NCBI RefSeq assembly: GCF_002095535.1
Contig: NZ_MLJI01000001.1
Coordinates: forward strand, 3,151,832 to 3,215,831
Direction of reading: 5' to 3'
Length of the DNA: 64,000 nt
Origin: Pantoea cypripedii
GTDB lineage: Bacteria > Pseudomonadota > Gammaproteobacteria > Enterobacterales > Enterobacteriaceae
Shown here: piece by piece, positions 38,219 through 47,593 of the stretch
Layout: each line of letters opens with the position of its first letter
Numbering within the stretch: position 1 is the first letter of the stretch
The notes under the pieces: generated by a model
Database searches by the model: none
The model's input: the letters and a program-made list of their open reading frames with translations, nothing else
What the model was told of the DNA's origin: nothing
Translations under genes and position numbers: made by a program

Positions 38219-38983
38219 TTATCTGCCGCCATCAACGCTGAGGATTTGACCTGTGACCCAGTTCGCCCAGTCCGAGGCGAAATAAAGCACCGCGTGAGCA
38301 ATATCGTCTGCCACACCCAGCCTTTTCAGGGCGATATTGTCGATCAACTGCTGCTGACCTGCACTGCCCAGCGCATCCCATTGCTTTTCCGTCGTCGGGT
38401 TGCTGCGAATGAAACCCGGCGCAACGTTGTTGACGGTGATGTTCCACGCGCCCAACTCGTGGGCCAGCTGACGCGTCAGACCAATTTGTCCGGCTTTGGC
38501 GCTGGCATAAGCCTGAATGCCGGTCAGGCTGACATCCAGTCCGGCGCGGCTGGAAATATTAATGATGCGGCCAAAACGGCGGGCTTTCATGCCGGTTACC
38601 GCCGCCTGTGACATCAAAAAGGCCGCATTCAGGTTGACTGCCACAATCGCCTGCCACTGGGCAAAGGTCACCGTTTCCAGCGGCTGCCCCACCTGGCCGA
38701 CAACACCACCGGCATTGTTAACCAGCGTATCGACATCAATCTGCTGTGCTGCGAGCGAGCTGAACAGCGCGCTAATTGCCTCTGGCGAACTCAGGTCCAC
38801 CACGCAGGCCAGCGCGTCGTTACCACATAACGCCGCCGTCTCTTCGACCGGCTCTTTCTGGATATCGCAGGCAATCACCCGTGCGCCGCGCGCGGCAAAG
38901 GCCAGACAAATAGCCCGACCAAATCCGTGTGCCGCACCGGTCACCAACACCTGGCGTTGCGAAAAATCAAAAGGGTTTTGCAT
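38219..38983 (-). CDS. SDR family oxidoreductase
   Basis: A classical short-chain dehydrogenase/reductase, 254 residues. Cofactor motif TGAAHGFG at about 15-22, NNAGG, catalytic Ser in NISSRAG and YASAK. An acidic residue after the second strand (CDIQKE) suggests preference for NAD. Last gene of the GntR-led operon; its ATG shares one base with the preceding stop. Substrate unknown, probably an intermediate of the cluster's pathway. Confidence 0.88.
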   Translation of the reverse strand: MQNPFDFSQRQVLVTGAAHGFGRAICLAFAARGARVIACDIQKEPVEETAALCGNDALACVVDLSSPEAISALFSSLAAQQIDVDTLVNNAGGVVGQVGQPLETVTFAQWQAIVAVNLNAAFLMSQAAVTGMKARRFGRIINISSRAGLDVSLTGIQAYASAKAGQIGLTRQLAHELGAWNITVNNVAPGFIRSNPTTEKQWDALGSAGQQQLIDNIALKRLGVADDIAHAVLYFASDWANWVTGQILSVDGGR

Positions 38984-40035
38984 CAGGCGGTTCCCGTTTG
39001 GTTAATTTCCAGCAACGCCAGCGTCGCGAGACTTTGCGGCAGCTCGCCGCGCTCAATCCGATGAATCAGCCGTACCAGCTGCGTAGTGAGGGGCATCGGC
39101 AGATCAAATCCACGACCAATATCAATAGCCGGGGCAATCTGCGCGTCAATTTCAGTCTGACGTTTCCGCACCGCCAAATCGCGCCAAATACCGGAGTGGG
39201 ATTTGGCCGAGCGCCGGTTGTGCGCCACCATGTCCTCAAAAGATTGCCGGGTGTGTTCCGGGCTGGCATCGGGTAAAAATGCCGAAGGGTCAAAACCATC
39301 AAACCCTTCCAGTACGATATTCTGCGCGTGCGCCACGCTGCCAATTTCTCGCGCCAGCGCCGTCAGCACCGGACGAAAGCGCGGCATCGCCAGCACATCG
39401 GCAATGCTGTCGTCGGACAACGCAGTGGCAAACAGCAACGCGCCGTAAATCATTTTCGCCCACAGGAATCCCCAGATATTCGGGGTCAGGATCGCCGCAG
39501 CATCAAACTGCTGCAACAGCGCGTAGAGCGTTGCGGTCCGCGGTCGCGTCACGCCGTCCAACTCCCCTATCACCACCGCCCCGCGCCCACCGTGATGAAT
39601 CACACCGGGTTCAAGGAAGTCTGCACCAAAGTTAAGGAAAGCCCCCACGGTGCGTTCGACGCCAATCACTTCGGCGATAACCCGTTCGTTGAGGCCATTT
39701 TGCATCGAGACCACAAAGCCGTCGGAGGCTAAATGTGGCGCAATCTGGCGGATGGCCGCCGCAGTGTGATGTGATTTCACCGCCAGCAGCACGCAGTGAA
39801 AACTGCCTTCGAGTTGTTCAGGGAGAAATGCCTGCGCCTGCACCACGTTGTCGCCGAGGGGGCCGGTGATGCGCAAGCCGTGCTGGTTGATGGCCGCCAC
39901 ATGTTCCGCGACGTTATCGACAAAAATCACCGGCTGTCCGGCGTCGATAAATGAAGCGCCTATTGCGCCGCCAATCGCGCCCGCCCCCCAAATAACCAGC
40001 GGAGCAGGTGTTTGCGGCTGAGTGACAACTGACAT
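38983..40035 (-). CDS. Ketopantoate reductase family protein
   Basis: 350 residues with an N-terminal Rossmann domain (VIWGAGAIGGAIGASF at about 14-29), AVKSHHT, and a C-terminal helical ApbA/PanE domain with NIWGFLWAKMIYGALLFAT carrying the catalytic lysine (WAK). It is longer than PanE (about 300) and placed in a catabolic-looking operon, so it likely acts on another 2-oxo or 2-hydroxy acid, not pantoate. Starts 35 bp after the creatininase gene. Confidence 0.85.
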   Translation of the reverse strand: MSVVTQPQTPAPLVIWGAGAIGGAIGASFIDAGQPVIFVDNVAEHVAAINQHGLRITGPLGDNVVQAQAFLPEQLEGSFHCVLLAVKSHHTAAAIRQIAPHLASDGFVVSMQNGLNERVIAEVIGVERTVGAFLNFGADFLEPGVIHHGGRGAVVIGELDGVTRPRTATLYALLQQFDAAAILTPNIWGFLWAKMIYGALLFATALSDDSIADVLAMPRFRPVLTALAREIGSVAHAQNIVLEGFDGFDPSAFLPDASPEHTRQSFEDMVAHNRRSAKSHSGIWRDLAVRKRQTEIDAQIAPAIDIGRGFDLPMPLTTQLVRLIHRIERGELPQSLATLALLEINQTGTA

Positions 40036-40070
40036 CGGTTTTTCCTCCGGGAAAGTTGCGCCTCAGCACG

Positions 40071-40766
40071 CTAAAGCGCGTCAATAATCTCGCGAATTTC
40101 CGCCAGCGCGGTTTGCCAGATCGCGAGCATTTCCTCATCAGCGCGCTGATAATAGCCACCGTAGTTGCCGTCGCCGAGGTAGGCTTTGGCGCGTGTCGGG
40201 TCCATTTTGCGCAGCGTCACCAGATCAACCAGCGGTTTCTGCTGTTCAGGCTGCGTCACCCCTGGCAAGCGCGTCCACGGAAAATTCTCCATCCACGACG
40301 CATGCGACGCTATCGGGTCAATGGACATCACTTTTTCCCAGGTTTTCGGCGCATTCCACCAGTTGTGTAATTGCACCGTCACCCCCGGGTTGTTCACCAT
40401 CCATTCGCTGAAAATGTTTTGTGCCGGTGAGTTACCGCCGTGACCATTGATAAACAAAATGCGCCGAAATCCCTGACGTTTCAGGTTGTTCAGAATGTCA
40501 TTCAGCAGGCAGATATAGGTTTGCATGCTGAGGCTGATGGTGCCGGGATAATCACTAAACGCGGGTGTCATGCCGAAAGGCATCACGGGAAAGACAGGAA
40601 TGCCATAAGGCTCTGCGGCCTCGGTTGCCACTCTTTCTGCCAGAATCGAATCTACTGACAGGCTTAACAGCGCATGCTGCTCGGTACTGCCGAGCGGCAC
40701 AATCACCCTATCGTCAGTGGTCAGATAGTGTGCTAATTGCTGCCAGTTCATTTCACTGATCTTCAT
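40071..40766 (-). CDS. Creatininase family amidohydrolase
   Basis: 231 residues. Metal ligands of the creatininase fold are visible: VPLGSTEQHALLSLSVDS (E, H and D) and INGHGGNSPAQ. Family members hydrolyse cyclic or linear amides (creatinine, formamides). The ATG at 40766 gives MKISEMNWQQLAHYL, a typical start, and overlaps the end of the GntR gene by 14 bp. Substrate unknown; the neighbouring importer suggests an imported amide. Confidence 0.88.
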   Translation of the reverse strand: MKISEMNWQQLAHYLTTDDRVIVPLGSTEQHALLSLSVDSILAERVATEAAEPYGIPVFPVMPFGMTPAFSDYPGTISLSMQTYICLLNDILNNLKRQGFRRILFINGHGGNSPAQNIFSEWMVNNPGVTVQLHNWWNAPKTWEKVMSIDPIASHASWMENFPWTRLPGVTQPEQQKPLVDLVTLRKMDPTRAKAYLGDGNYGGYYQRADEEMLAIWQTALAEIREIIDAL

Positions 40767-41748
40767 TACGGTCCCCGGTGTTGGACGCGTGTAAAATTTC
40801 CTGCTGCAGCAACGGGACAACAACCCGCTGGATTTCCCCTGCATCAGGTACGTGCCTGTATTCAAAAGAAGATTGTTTTTCTCCCAGCTGGGCGGTGAGT
40901 TCCTGAACGCCGGTGGCATACACCAGGGCGTCGGTCTCTTTTAATAATTCGCCAAGCCGGGGGTCATCGCTGTGAACCACCGTGACCTGAGTGACGTGTG
41001 GAGCAAAGCGCGCCACGCCATGCGTCATCAGCGCGGTAAATTCTGGAAAAATCGATACCACCAGCGTACGGGTCAGCGGTTCGAGCGAAGCCAGCGCGCG
41101 GCGCGTGGCTTCGGACGGAATAAAGCTGATGTTCAGCAAAGGCTGCCCCGGAAATATCTGGCTGACTTCACGCCGACGATGGGCAAAAGTCAGTAGCAAA
41201 TCGGCGCTGGTCACGCGCTGGCGCAGTACCTCATCCTGTTTCAGGTCAGTAAGGGTCGTCGCTTCTACCACCGCGATGTCTCCCAGCGTTTCCGCGATGC
41301 AATCGGCGTAGTCCCGTGCCGCATCAATAAAATTGCCAATGAAAAAGACGGTTTTCTTCCTGAGCTGACGCTGCTTTTCGCCATAACGGCTGCTGACCAG
41401 CGTCCCGAGATCGGCGGCACTCAATCCCATCAACATGCCGCAACTGATAAAGGCATCCAGGTGCTGATGCAACTCATTGACATCATGCTCTGAAGACCCG
41501 AGCAACAACGATGCATCAGCGATAAAAGTTCCGGCACCTGGCTTGCTGTACACCAGTTCCGCCGCCCTTAACTCACGATAGACCTGCGCCACGGTCATCG
41601 GCGCGACGCCGACTAAATCGGCCATTTCGCGCACCGAAGGCAGCTGCTCGCCGGGCTTTAACGCACCAAAGGTGATGGCGTATTCAATGATGCCGCGTAA
41701 CTGCGCCCCCAGCGGGATCGAAGATTCTCGGTCGAGGTGGAATTCCAT
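40753..41748 (-). CDS. GntR family transcriptional regulator
   Basis: 331 residues; N-terminal GntR winged helix (QLRGIIEYAITFGALKPGEQ, then LPSVREMADLVGVAPMTVAQ) followed by a large effector domain of Rossmann-like composition. That domain is not FadR, HutC or aminotransferase type, and I do not recognise it. First gene of the minus-strand operon and divergent from the importer operon, so it probably controls both. Confidence 0.87.
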   Translation of the reverse strand: MEFHLDRESSIPLGAQLRGIIEYAITFGALKPGEQLPSVREMADLVGVAPMTVAQVYRELRAAELVYSKPGAGTFIADASLLLGSSEHDVNELHQHLDAFISCGMLMGLSAADLGTLVSSRYGEKQRQLRKKTVFFIGNFIDAARDYADCIAETLGDIAVVEATTLTDLKQDEVLRQRVTSADLLLTFAHRRREVSQIFPGQPLLNISFIPSEATRRALASLEPLTRTLVVSIFPEFTALMTHGVARFAPHVTQVTVVHSDDPRLGELLKETDALVYATGVQELTAQLGEKQSSFEYRHVPDAGEIQRVVVPLLQQEILHASNTGDRNEDQ

Positions 41749-42046
41749 TACCTACCCTGAAAGTGTACTGGTCTGTTAATACAATTATGCTGTTTTTTGC
41801 ATCAACGCAAGTCGTTAACGCAAAAAATAATCATAAAATAACTTTTTGTTATAACCACATTGAATTTTTTTGCATTTTTTTTGCGCTAATCATTGACAGT
41901 TTGTGAGCAATTCTTCAATTATCGTACCAGTTAACTAGAACACAATCATCACCGCCATTTTTTGCAGGTTCCGTCTCCCTTCTTTTCAGGGTGACAAACC
42001 GGTGCCTGACAAGCATTTTTTTCTGACTCAACAGAGGGGCAAGGTA
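41749..42046. promoter_or_regulatory. Divergent promoter region of the GntR cluster
   Basis: 298 bp, strongly A/T-rich. For the importer: -35 TTGACA (41893-41898), 17-bp spacer, weak -10 CAATTA (41916-41921). For the GntR gene, a CATAAT hexamer on the minus strand (41784-41789). Just downstream of each -10 lies an ACTGGT element (41767-41772 plus; 41926-41931 minus), a candidate GntR operator pair. Confidence 0.5.
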
Positions 42047-43639
42047 ATGAAAGTTATGCCTAAATTAACGTTAATCGCCTTACTGGCAGCAAGTGCCTTC
42101 AACGCCCTGGCCGCACAGGCAGCAGAGGTAGTACAGCGCGGCGGAACCCTGACTTATGGTCGCTACGCTGACAGTAATTTCCTCGAACCGGTCCTGAACG
42201 AAAGCAATAACGATATCTGGATCCTCTCCAACCTGTATGACACCCTGCTGCTGCCAACCAACGATGGCAAGGGCATCAGACCTGGTCTGGCAACAGCGTG
42301 GAAGCTGGCAGCAGACGGTAAAAGCGTCACGCTTACCCTGCGCCCTGATACTAAATTCTCTGACGGCTCGCCCATCACCGCCGAAGACGTTAAATGGTCA
42401 CTTGAACGTGCTGCCAAACCAGGTAACGGCGTATGGCAATTTCTGGTCAGCGCAATCGATAACGTCACCATCAGCGATCCTCATACCGTGGTGATCCACC
42501 TGTCGCATACCGATCCTGCCATCCTTACCGCGCTGACGGTGTTCAACACCGCGATCATGCCGGAGAAACAGTTCGAAGCGGAACCGGGTGCCACCGATCA
42601 CGACAAAGCAGCGGCATTCGCCGAGCATCCGATTGGATCCGGCCCTTTTATGCTGAAGTCGTGGCAACATAACGCCACCATGACGCTGGTGCGTAACCCG
42701 TACTACTGGGAAAAAGGCGCGGATGGCAAAGCCCTGCCCTACCTTGACGGCATCAAGTTTGAAATCATTCCTGACGATGCTACCCGCATCCTGAAGTTGC
42801 AGTCCGGCGAGCTGGACGGTGCGGAGTTTATCCCTTACTCACGAGTTAAAGAGTTGCAGGGTAACCCGGCACTGAATATGGCACTGTTCCCGTCAACCCG
42901 CGTCGAAGTCGCCAGCGTCAACGCGCGGCCAGAGATCGACGGCAAGCCGAACCCACTGGCGAACCCGAAAGTGCGCGCCGCACTAAACTACGCCACGGAT
43001 AAAGACGGCATCATCCAGCTGGTGACATTCGGACTGGGTAAACCGATGACTTCGTTTATGTCGACCTCGACCCCGCTGAACTCCGGCACCAAACCGCTCT
43101 GGCCGGTGGATGTGGAGAAAGCGCAGTCGCTGATGAAAGAAGCGGGCTATCCCAACGGCTTCAGTACCAGCATGAATATTCTGGCGGGTAATGAAGACAG
43201 CCTGAGCATCGCCACCGGCCTGCAACAGATGTGGGCGCAGATTGGCGTGAAGTTAACCATCAATCAAATGGATAACGCCACGCTGAACGCCAACTTCCGC
43301 AAGGGGAATTTCAGCACCCGCATTGGGCCGTGGACCGACGACATCGCCGATCCGAACGAAATCACCTCGTACTACGCCTATTCGAAGAACATTCAGGCGC
43401 TGCACTCAGGATGGAAAAGCGACGAGCTGGATAAGTTGTTTGAAGCCTCACAGCAGGAAACCAATCCGGCGAAACGCGCAGAGCAGTACAAACAAATCCA
43501 GGACATCTACAACAGCACCGGTCCGACGATTCCGCTTTATGAAAGTTCTTATCCGGTCGCGCTGAAGAAAAATGTCGAAGGATTCGTCCAGATCCCACTG
43601 GGTAATAACATCTTCACCGAAACCTGGCTGAAGAAGTAA
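42047..43639 (+). CDS. ABC transporter substrate-binding protein, family 5
   Basis: 530 residues with a Sec signal peptide (MKVMPKLTLIALLAASAFNA, cleaved near AQA-AE). The family-5 (Dpp/Opp) fold shows GKGIRPGLATAWKLAADGKS, LRPDTKFSDGSPITAEDVKW and GSGPFMLKSW. Family members bind peptides, but also opines, nickel or sugars. The ATG at 42047 follows AAGG and is chosen because the signal peptide starts there. First gene of the five-gene importer operon. Confidence 0.93.
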   Translation: MKVMPKLTLIALLAASAFNALAAQAAEVVQRGGTLTYGRYADSNFLEPVLNESNNDIWILSNLYDTLLLPTNDGKGIRPGLATAWKLAADGKSVTLTLRPDTKFSDGSPITAEDVKWSLERAAKPGNGVWQFLVSAIDNVTISDPHTVVIHLSHTDPAILTALTVFNTAIMPEKQFEAEPGATDHDKAAAFAEHPIGSGPFMLKSWQHNATMTLVRNPYYWEKGADGKALPYLDGIKFEIIPDDATRILKLQSGELDGAEFIPYSRVKELQGNPALNMALFPSTRVEVASVNARPEIDGKPNPLANPKVRAALNYATDKDGIIQLVTFGLGKPMTSFMSTSTPLNSGTKPLWPVDVEKAQSLMKEAGYPNGFSTSMNILAGNEDSLSIATGLQQMWAQIGVKLTINQMDNATLNANFRKGNFSTRIGPWTDDIADPNEITSYYAYSKNIQALHSGWKSDELDKLFEASQQETNPAKRAEQYKQIQDIYNSTGPTIPLYESSYPVALKKNVEGFVQIPLGNNIFTETWLKK

Positions 43640-43724
43640 TTCGCCATTCATTACACCGAGTGAAATCCAGCCATCTGGCGCTGTAGCGACTACAGCGCCA
43701 TTACGCTGGATTTGGGAGCACGCG

Positions 43725-44663
43725 TTGACTGAGCTGAGTTATATTTTAAAACGCATTCTGCTGATCATCCCGACGCTGCTGGTGATTCTGGTGGTGACTT
43801 TCACCATCGTGCGTCTGCTACCTGGCGATCCCGCCAGTGCGATGATCGGCGATCGCGCCACCGACACTGATGTCACCCGTATCAATCAACAGCTGGGGCT
43901 GGATCAGTCACTGCCTGTGCAGTTTGTCGGGTTTGTGCGCCAGGTCGCCAGTGGCAATCTGGGCAATTCCTATGCGATGCATGCCCCGGTGACGGCGGTT
44001 ATCGCCGAACGTTTGCCCGTCACCCTGCTGCTGACCGGCATGGCCGCGTTGTTTTCACTGCTGATGGCGATCCCGCTGGCCTTTATTTCGGCGCTCAAAC
44101 GCAACAGCGCCACCGACATCACCATTCGTGGCGCATCGCAGGTCACACTGTCGATGCCCTCCTTCTATATCGGCCTGGTGCTGCTGACCGTTTTTGCCGC
44201 GCAACTGCACTGGTTCCCGGTCGGCGGCTATGGCGATAGCTGGGGACAGCGCGTCTATCATCTGTTTCTTCCGGCGATGACGCTTGCCGTGAGCATCACC
44301 TCGGTGCTGATTGGCAGCCTGCGTAACTCGATCATCGCGGTGCTCGATGCGGAATATATCACCTTCGCCCGCGCCAAAGGGCTGAGCAGCCGGGTAGTGT
44401 TGCTGCGCCATGTGCTGCGCAACTCGCTGATCCCGATGCTGAGCCTGTTTGCCCTCAATATCGGCACCACCATCGGCAGCGCGGTAATCACCGAAACGGT
44501 GTTCGCCGTCCCCGGCATCGCCCGCCTGATGGTGGATAGCATTTTCAGCCGCGACTATCCGATGATTCAGGGGCTGGTGATCGTGCTGTCCGTGCTGGTG
44601 TCGCTGATTTTCCTCATCACCGACATCGTGCAGGTGATGATTGACCCAAGGAGGGCACGATGA
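43725..44663 (+). CDS. ABC transporter permease, DppB type
   Basis: 312 residues with about six helices; N-terminal LSYILKRILLIIPTLLVILV and FTIVRLLPGDPAS are typical of DppB/OppB permeases. An EAA-like loop (FARAKGLSSRVVLLRHVL) docks with the ATPases. It starts with TTG; GGGAGC precedes it. Overlaps the next gene by ATGA. Confidence 0.93.
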   Translation: MTELSYILKRILLIIPTLLVILVVTFTIVRLLPGDPASAMIGDRATDTDVTRINQQLGLDQSLPVQFVGFVRQVASGNLGNSYAMHAPVTAVIAERLPVTLLLTGMAALFSLLMAIPLAFISALKRNSATDITIRGASQVTLSMPSFYIGLVLLTVFAAQLHWFPVGGYGDSWGQRVYHLFLPAMTLAVSITSVLIGSLRNSIIAVLDAEYITFARAKGLSSRVVLLRHVLRNSLIPMLSLFALNIGTTIGSAVITETVFAVPGIARLMVDSIFSRDYPMIQGLVIVLSVLVSLIFLITDIVQVMIDPRRAR

Positions 44664-45511
44664 GTGAATTAATTATCCAGCGATCCCTCACCCGCAAGTG
44701 GCGCAAATACCTGCCCTGGTCGTCGCTGTTGGGCTGCATCATTCTGGTGCTCAGCCTGCTGATGGCGTTCTTTCCGCACCTGGTTGCTACTGCCGACCCG
44801 CTGAAGTTTGACTATCGCGCCATCCTCAAGGGGCCGAGTCCGCAACACTTTTTTGGCACCGATAACTTTGGCCGCGATATCTTCTCGCGCGTGGTGTATG
44901 CCTACCAGATTGATTTGCAAATCGCCTTCTTCACCACGTTGTTCCCGATGGTGTTTGGCACGCTGGTGGGTCTGCTGGTCGGCTATTTCGGCGGCGTGGC
45001 CGAGATGCTGTTCCAGAGGATCGTCGATGCGGTAGTCACCTTCCCGTTGCTGGTGCTGGTCATCGCTATCGTCGCCATTCTTGGTCCGGGCCTGAATAGC
45101 ATGTATATCGCCGTCGGCATTATTTATTGGGTGTTCTACGCCAAATTAATTGCCGGTGAAGTGAGCATTCAGAAACGGCTGGAGTACGTCGCGGCAGGCA
45201 AAGTCATGGGCTACAGCACCCCGCGCATTATCTTCCGTCACGTATTGCCGAACGTCATCACCACCACACTGGTGTACTGGATGACCGACATGGCGCTGGC
45301 GATCCTGCTGGGTTCCAGCCTCGGTTATCTCGGCCTCGGTGCACAGCCACCTGCCGCCGAATGGGGGGTGCTGATCGCCTCCGGTAAAAACTTCATGGAT
45401 ACCGCATGGTGGATAACGATTTTCCCCGGTATTGCCATCGTATTAACCGGCCTGGGATTCAGCCTGTTTGGCGATCTGCTGGCAGACTGGCTGCGTCCTG
45501 GAAGCCGTTAG
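44660..45511 (+). CDS. ABC transporter permease, DppC type
   Basis: 283 residues, about six helices, with HFFGTDNFGRDIFSRVVY and an EAA loop (YVAAGKVMGYSTPRIIFRHV), as in DppC/OppC. Partner of the preceding permease; starts within its stop codon. Confidence 0.93.
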   Translation: MSELIIQRSLTRKWRKYLPWSSLLGCIILVLSLLMAFFPHLVATADPLKFDYRAILKGPSPQHFFGTDNFGRDIFSRVVYAYQIDLQIAFFTTLFPMVFGTLVGLLVGYFGGVAEMLFQRIVDAVVTFPLLVLVIAIVAILGPGLNSMYIAVGIIYWVFYAKLIAGEVSIQKRLEYVAAGKVMGYSTPRIIFRHVLPNVITTTLVYWMTDMALAILLGSSLGYLGLGAQPPAAEWGVLIASGKNFMDTAWWITIFPGIAIVLTGLGFSLFGDLLADWLRPGSR

Positions 45512-45529
45512 TGAACATGAGAGCGAATT

Positions 45530-46525
45530 ATGCCCAGCCAGATATCCCCTTTGCTTGAGGTGCAGCAGCTCAACACCCAAATTCATACTTCGCGCGGCAG
45601 CCTGCGGGCGATTCAGGACGTGAGCTTCAGCCTCAATCCGGGAGAAATTCTCGGGCTGGTGGGTGAATCCGGCTCGGGAAAAAGCGTCACCCTGCGTTCT
45701 CTGCTGCGCCTGATGCCCGCCAGCGCCGAGGTTTCGGGTTCGGTCAAATGGCAGGGCCGCGAGATTAGCAGCATGAAACCCGCCGAGCTGCGCAGCATTC
45801 GTGGCGGTGAAATCGCGATGATTTTTCAGGAACCGATGATCGCGCTTAATCCGGTGTTAACCGTCTGGCGGCAAATTGAGGAAAGCCTGGCTGCTCACAC
45901 CGATTTAACGCGCAAACAACGCCGCCAGCGTGCCATTGAATTACTGAATCAGGTGGGGATTCCCGCGCCGGAACTGCGTCTCGACGATTATCCGCACCAG
46001 TTTTCCGGTGGGATGCGCCAGCGTGTGATGATTGCCATCGCGCTGGCAGGTAATCCCCGGCTGCTGCTGGCTGACGAACCCACAACCGCGCTGGATGTCA
46101 CCATTCAGGAACAGATCCTCAAGCTACTGTTCAACCTGCGTGACCAGCTGGCGATGGGGATTATTTTTGTCACCCACGATCTCGGCGTGGTCGCCCAGCT
46201 GTGCGATCGCGTGGCGGTGATGTATGCCGGACGTATCGTGGAAAGCGCGCCGGTGCGCGAAATTTTCAGCCAGCCGCGTCATCCCTACACCCAGGGGTTG
46301 ATCGCTTCGGTGCCACAAAACGGCGGCGAGCGAAAACCATTGCAGTCGATTGAGGGCACACCGCCATCGCTGCTTAATCTGCCGCAGGGGTGCAGTTTTA
46401 GCCCGCGCTGTCGTTATAAAACCGACATCTGCCTCAGGGAGGTGCCGCCCCCTGAAGCGCTGAATAGCGAGCATCAGGTTGCCTGTCATCATCACGCTAA
46501 CCTTAACGTCATGGAGGGCATCTGA
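45530..46525 (+). CDS. ABC transporter ATP-binding protein, DppD type
   Basis: 331 residues. Walker [11 protein letters not shown], signature FSGGMRQRV, Walker [13 protein letters not shown] and the C-terminal oligopeptide-transporter extension with cysteines ([14 protein letters not shown]) that can bind an Fe-S cluster in relatives. 18 bp after the permease gene; drives substrate import. Confidence 0.93.
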   Translation: MPSQISPLLEVQQLNTQIHTSRGSLRAIQDVSFSLNPGEILGLVGESGSGKSVTLRSLLRLMPASAEVSGSVKWQGREISSMKPAELRSIRGGEIAMIFQEPMIALNPVLTVWRQIEESLAAHTDLTRKQRRQRAIELLNQVGIPAPELRLDDYPHQFSGGMRQRVMIAIALAGNPRLLLADEPTTALDVTIQEQILKLLFNLRDQLAMGIIFVTHDLGVVAQLCDRVAVMYAGRIVESAPVREIFSQPRHPYTQGLIASVPQNGGERKPLQSIEGTPPSLLNLPQGCSFSPRCRYKTDICLREVPPPEALNSEHQVACHHHANLNVMEGI

Positions 46526-46526
46526 G

Positions 46527-47543
46527 ATGGGTGAAACTCTGCCACACAGCAACCTGCCGATTGTCAGCGTCGAGGAAGCGATAGTCCACTTCCCGGTGGC
46601 GCAGACCATCCTCGAAAAGATTCAGGGGAAACCCCGCAAGTTTGTGCAGGCGCTGAACGGCGTCAGGCTGGAACTGATGCAAGGCGAGACGCTTGGCGTG
46701 GTTGGCGAGTCCGGCTGTGGTAAATCCACGCTGGCGCGCACCATGGTTGGTCTGCTGCAAACTAACGAAGGCAAAATCTACTTCAATGGCAAAGACATCG
46801 CGACGCTGCGTGGCAAAGAACGCCGCAGCTTTAACCGCCAGGTGCAGATGATTTTCCAGGATCCCTACAGTTCACTTAACCCGCGCATGACCGTCGGCCA
46901 GGTGCTGACCGAAGCGCTGTCGGTGCACGGCATGTGCGCGAAAAAAGATATTCCGGCGCGTATCCGTGAGCTGATGGAATTGGTGCGTCTGCCTGCCGAC
47001 GCCATCGATAAACTGCCACATGAGTTTTCTGGTGGGCAGCGCCAGCGTATTGGCATCAGTCGCGCGCTGGCCGTGGAGCCACAGGTGTTGATCGCCGATG
47101 AACTGGTTTCGGCGCTGGATGTGTCAGTGCAGGCACAGGTGGTAAACCTGCTGCTGGATTTGCAGCAGAAACTCAATCTTACGGTGCTGTTCGTCGCCCA
47201 CGATCTGCGGCTGGTCAGACATATTTCGCATCGTGTGGCGGTGATGTACCTTGGCGAAGTGGTGGAAGTGGCGGATACCGAAACGCTGTTTATCAAGCCA
47301 TTGCATCCCTATACCCAGGCCTTATTACGCGCGGCGCCGAGTATGGACCCTGACGATCGCGGGAAAAATGTCAGCCTGACCGGCGAACTCCCCAGCCCGC
47401 TTGCCCCCCCGTCCGGCTGTCGCTTTCATACCCGCTGCCCGTTTGTGACCGACCGCTGCCGTACTGAGCGGCCGGTGCTGGCACTGAAATCCGGTGGTCA
47501 ACGCGTGGCCTGTCACCTGGTTCCCTTTGAATCCGGGGCATAA
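46527..47543 (+). CDS. ABC transporter ATP-binding protein, DppF type
   Basis: 338 residues. Walker A GESGCGKST, signature FSGGQRQRI, Walker B VLIADELVSALD (an L replaces the usual P of DEPVS). C-terminal CRFHTRCPFVTDRC as in DppF. The ATG at 46527 starts one base after the preceding stop (TGAGATG). Last gene before a terminator. Confidence 0.92.
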   Translation: MGETLPHSNLPIVSVEEAIVHFPVAQTILEKIQGKPRKFVQALNGVRLELMQGETLGVVGESGCGKSTLARTMVGLLQTNEGKIYFNGKDIATLRGKERRSFNRQVQMIFQDPYSSLNPRMTVGQVLTEALSVHGMCAKKDIPARIRELMELVRLPADAIDKLPHEFSGGQRQRIGISRALAVEPQVLIADELVSALDVSVQAQVVNLLLDLQQKLNLTVLFVAHDLRLVRHISHRVAVMYLGEVVEVADTETLFIKPLHPYTQALLRAAPSMDPDDRGKNVSLTGELPSPLAPPSGCRFHTRCPFVTDRCRTERPVLALKSGGQRVACHLVPFESGA

Positions 47544-47546
47544 AAA

Positions 47547-47568
47547 AAGGATGGCTTCCGCCATCCTT
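47547..47568. terminator. Bidirectional terminator between the importer and glyA
   Basis: The perfect 9-bp stem AAGGATGGC / GCCATCCTT with a TTCC loop. On the minus strand seven T follow, terminating glyA; the importer operon ends 3 bp before it. Confidence 0.9.
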
Positions 47569-47593
47569 TCTATCGCAACGCGCTTATGCGAAA

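Noticed and set aside
38983..40035. Housekeeping panE for pantothenate synthesis
   Set aside because: Longer than PanE and embedded in a catabolic-looking operon; kept as family-level annotation.
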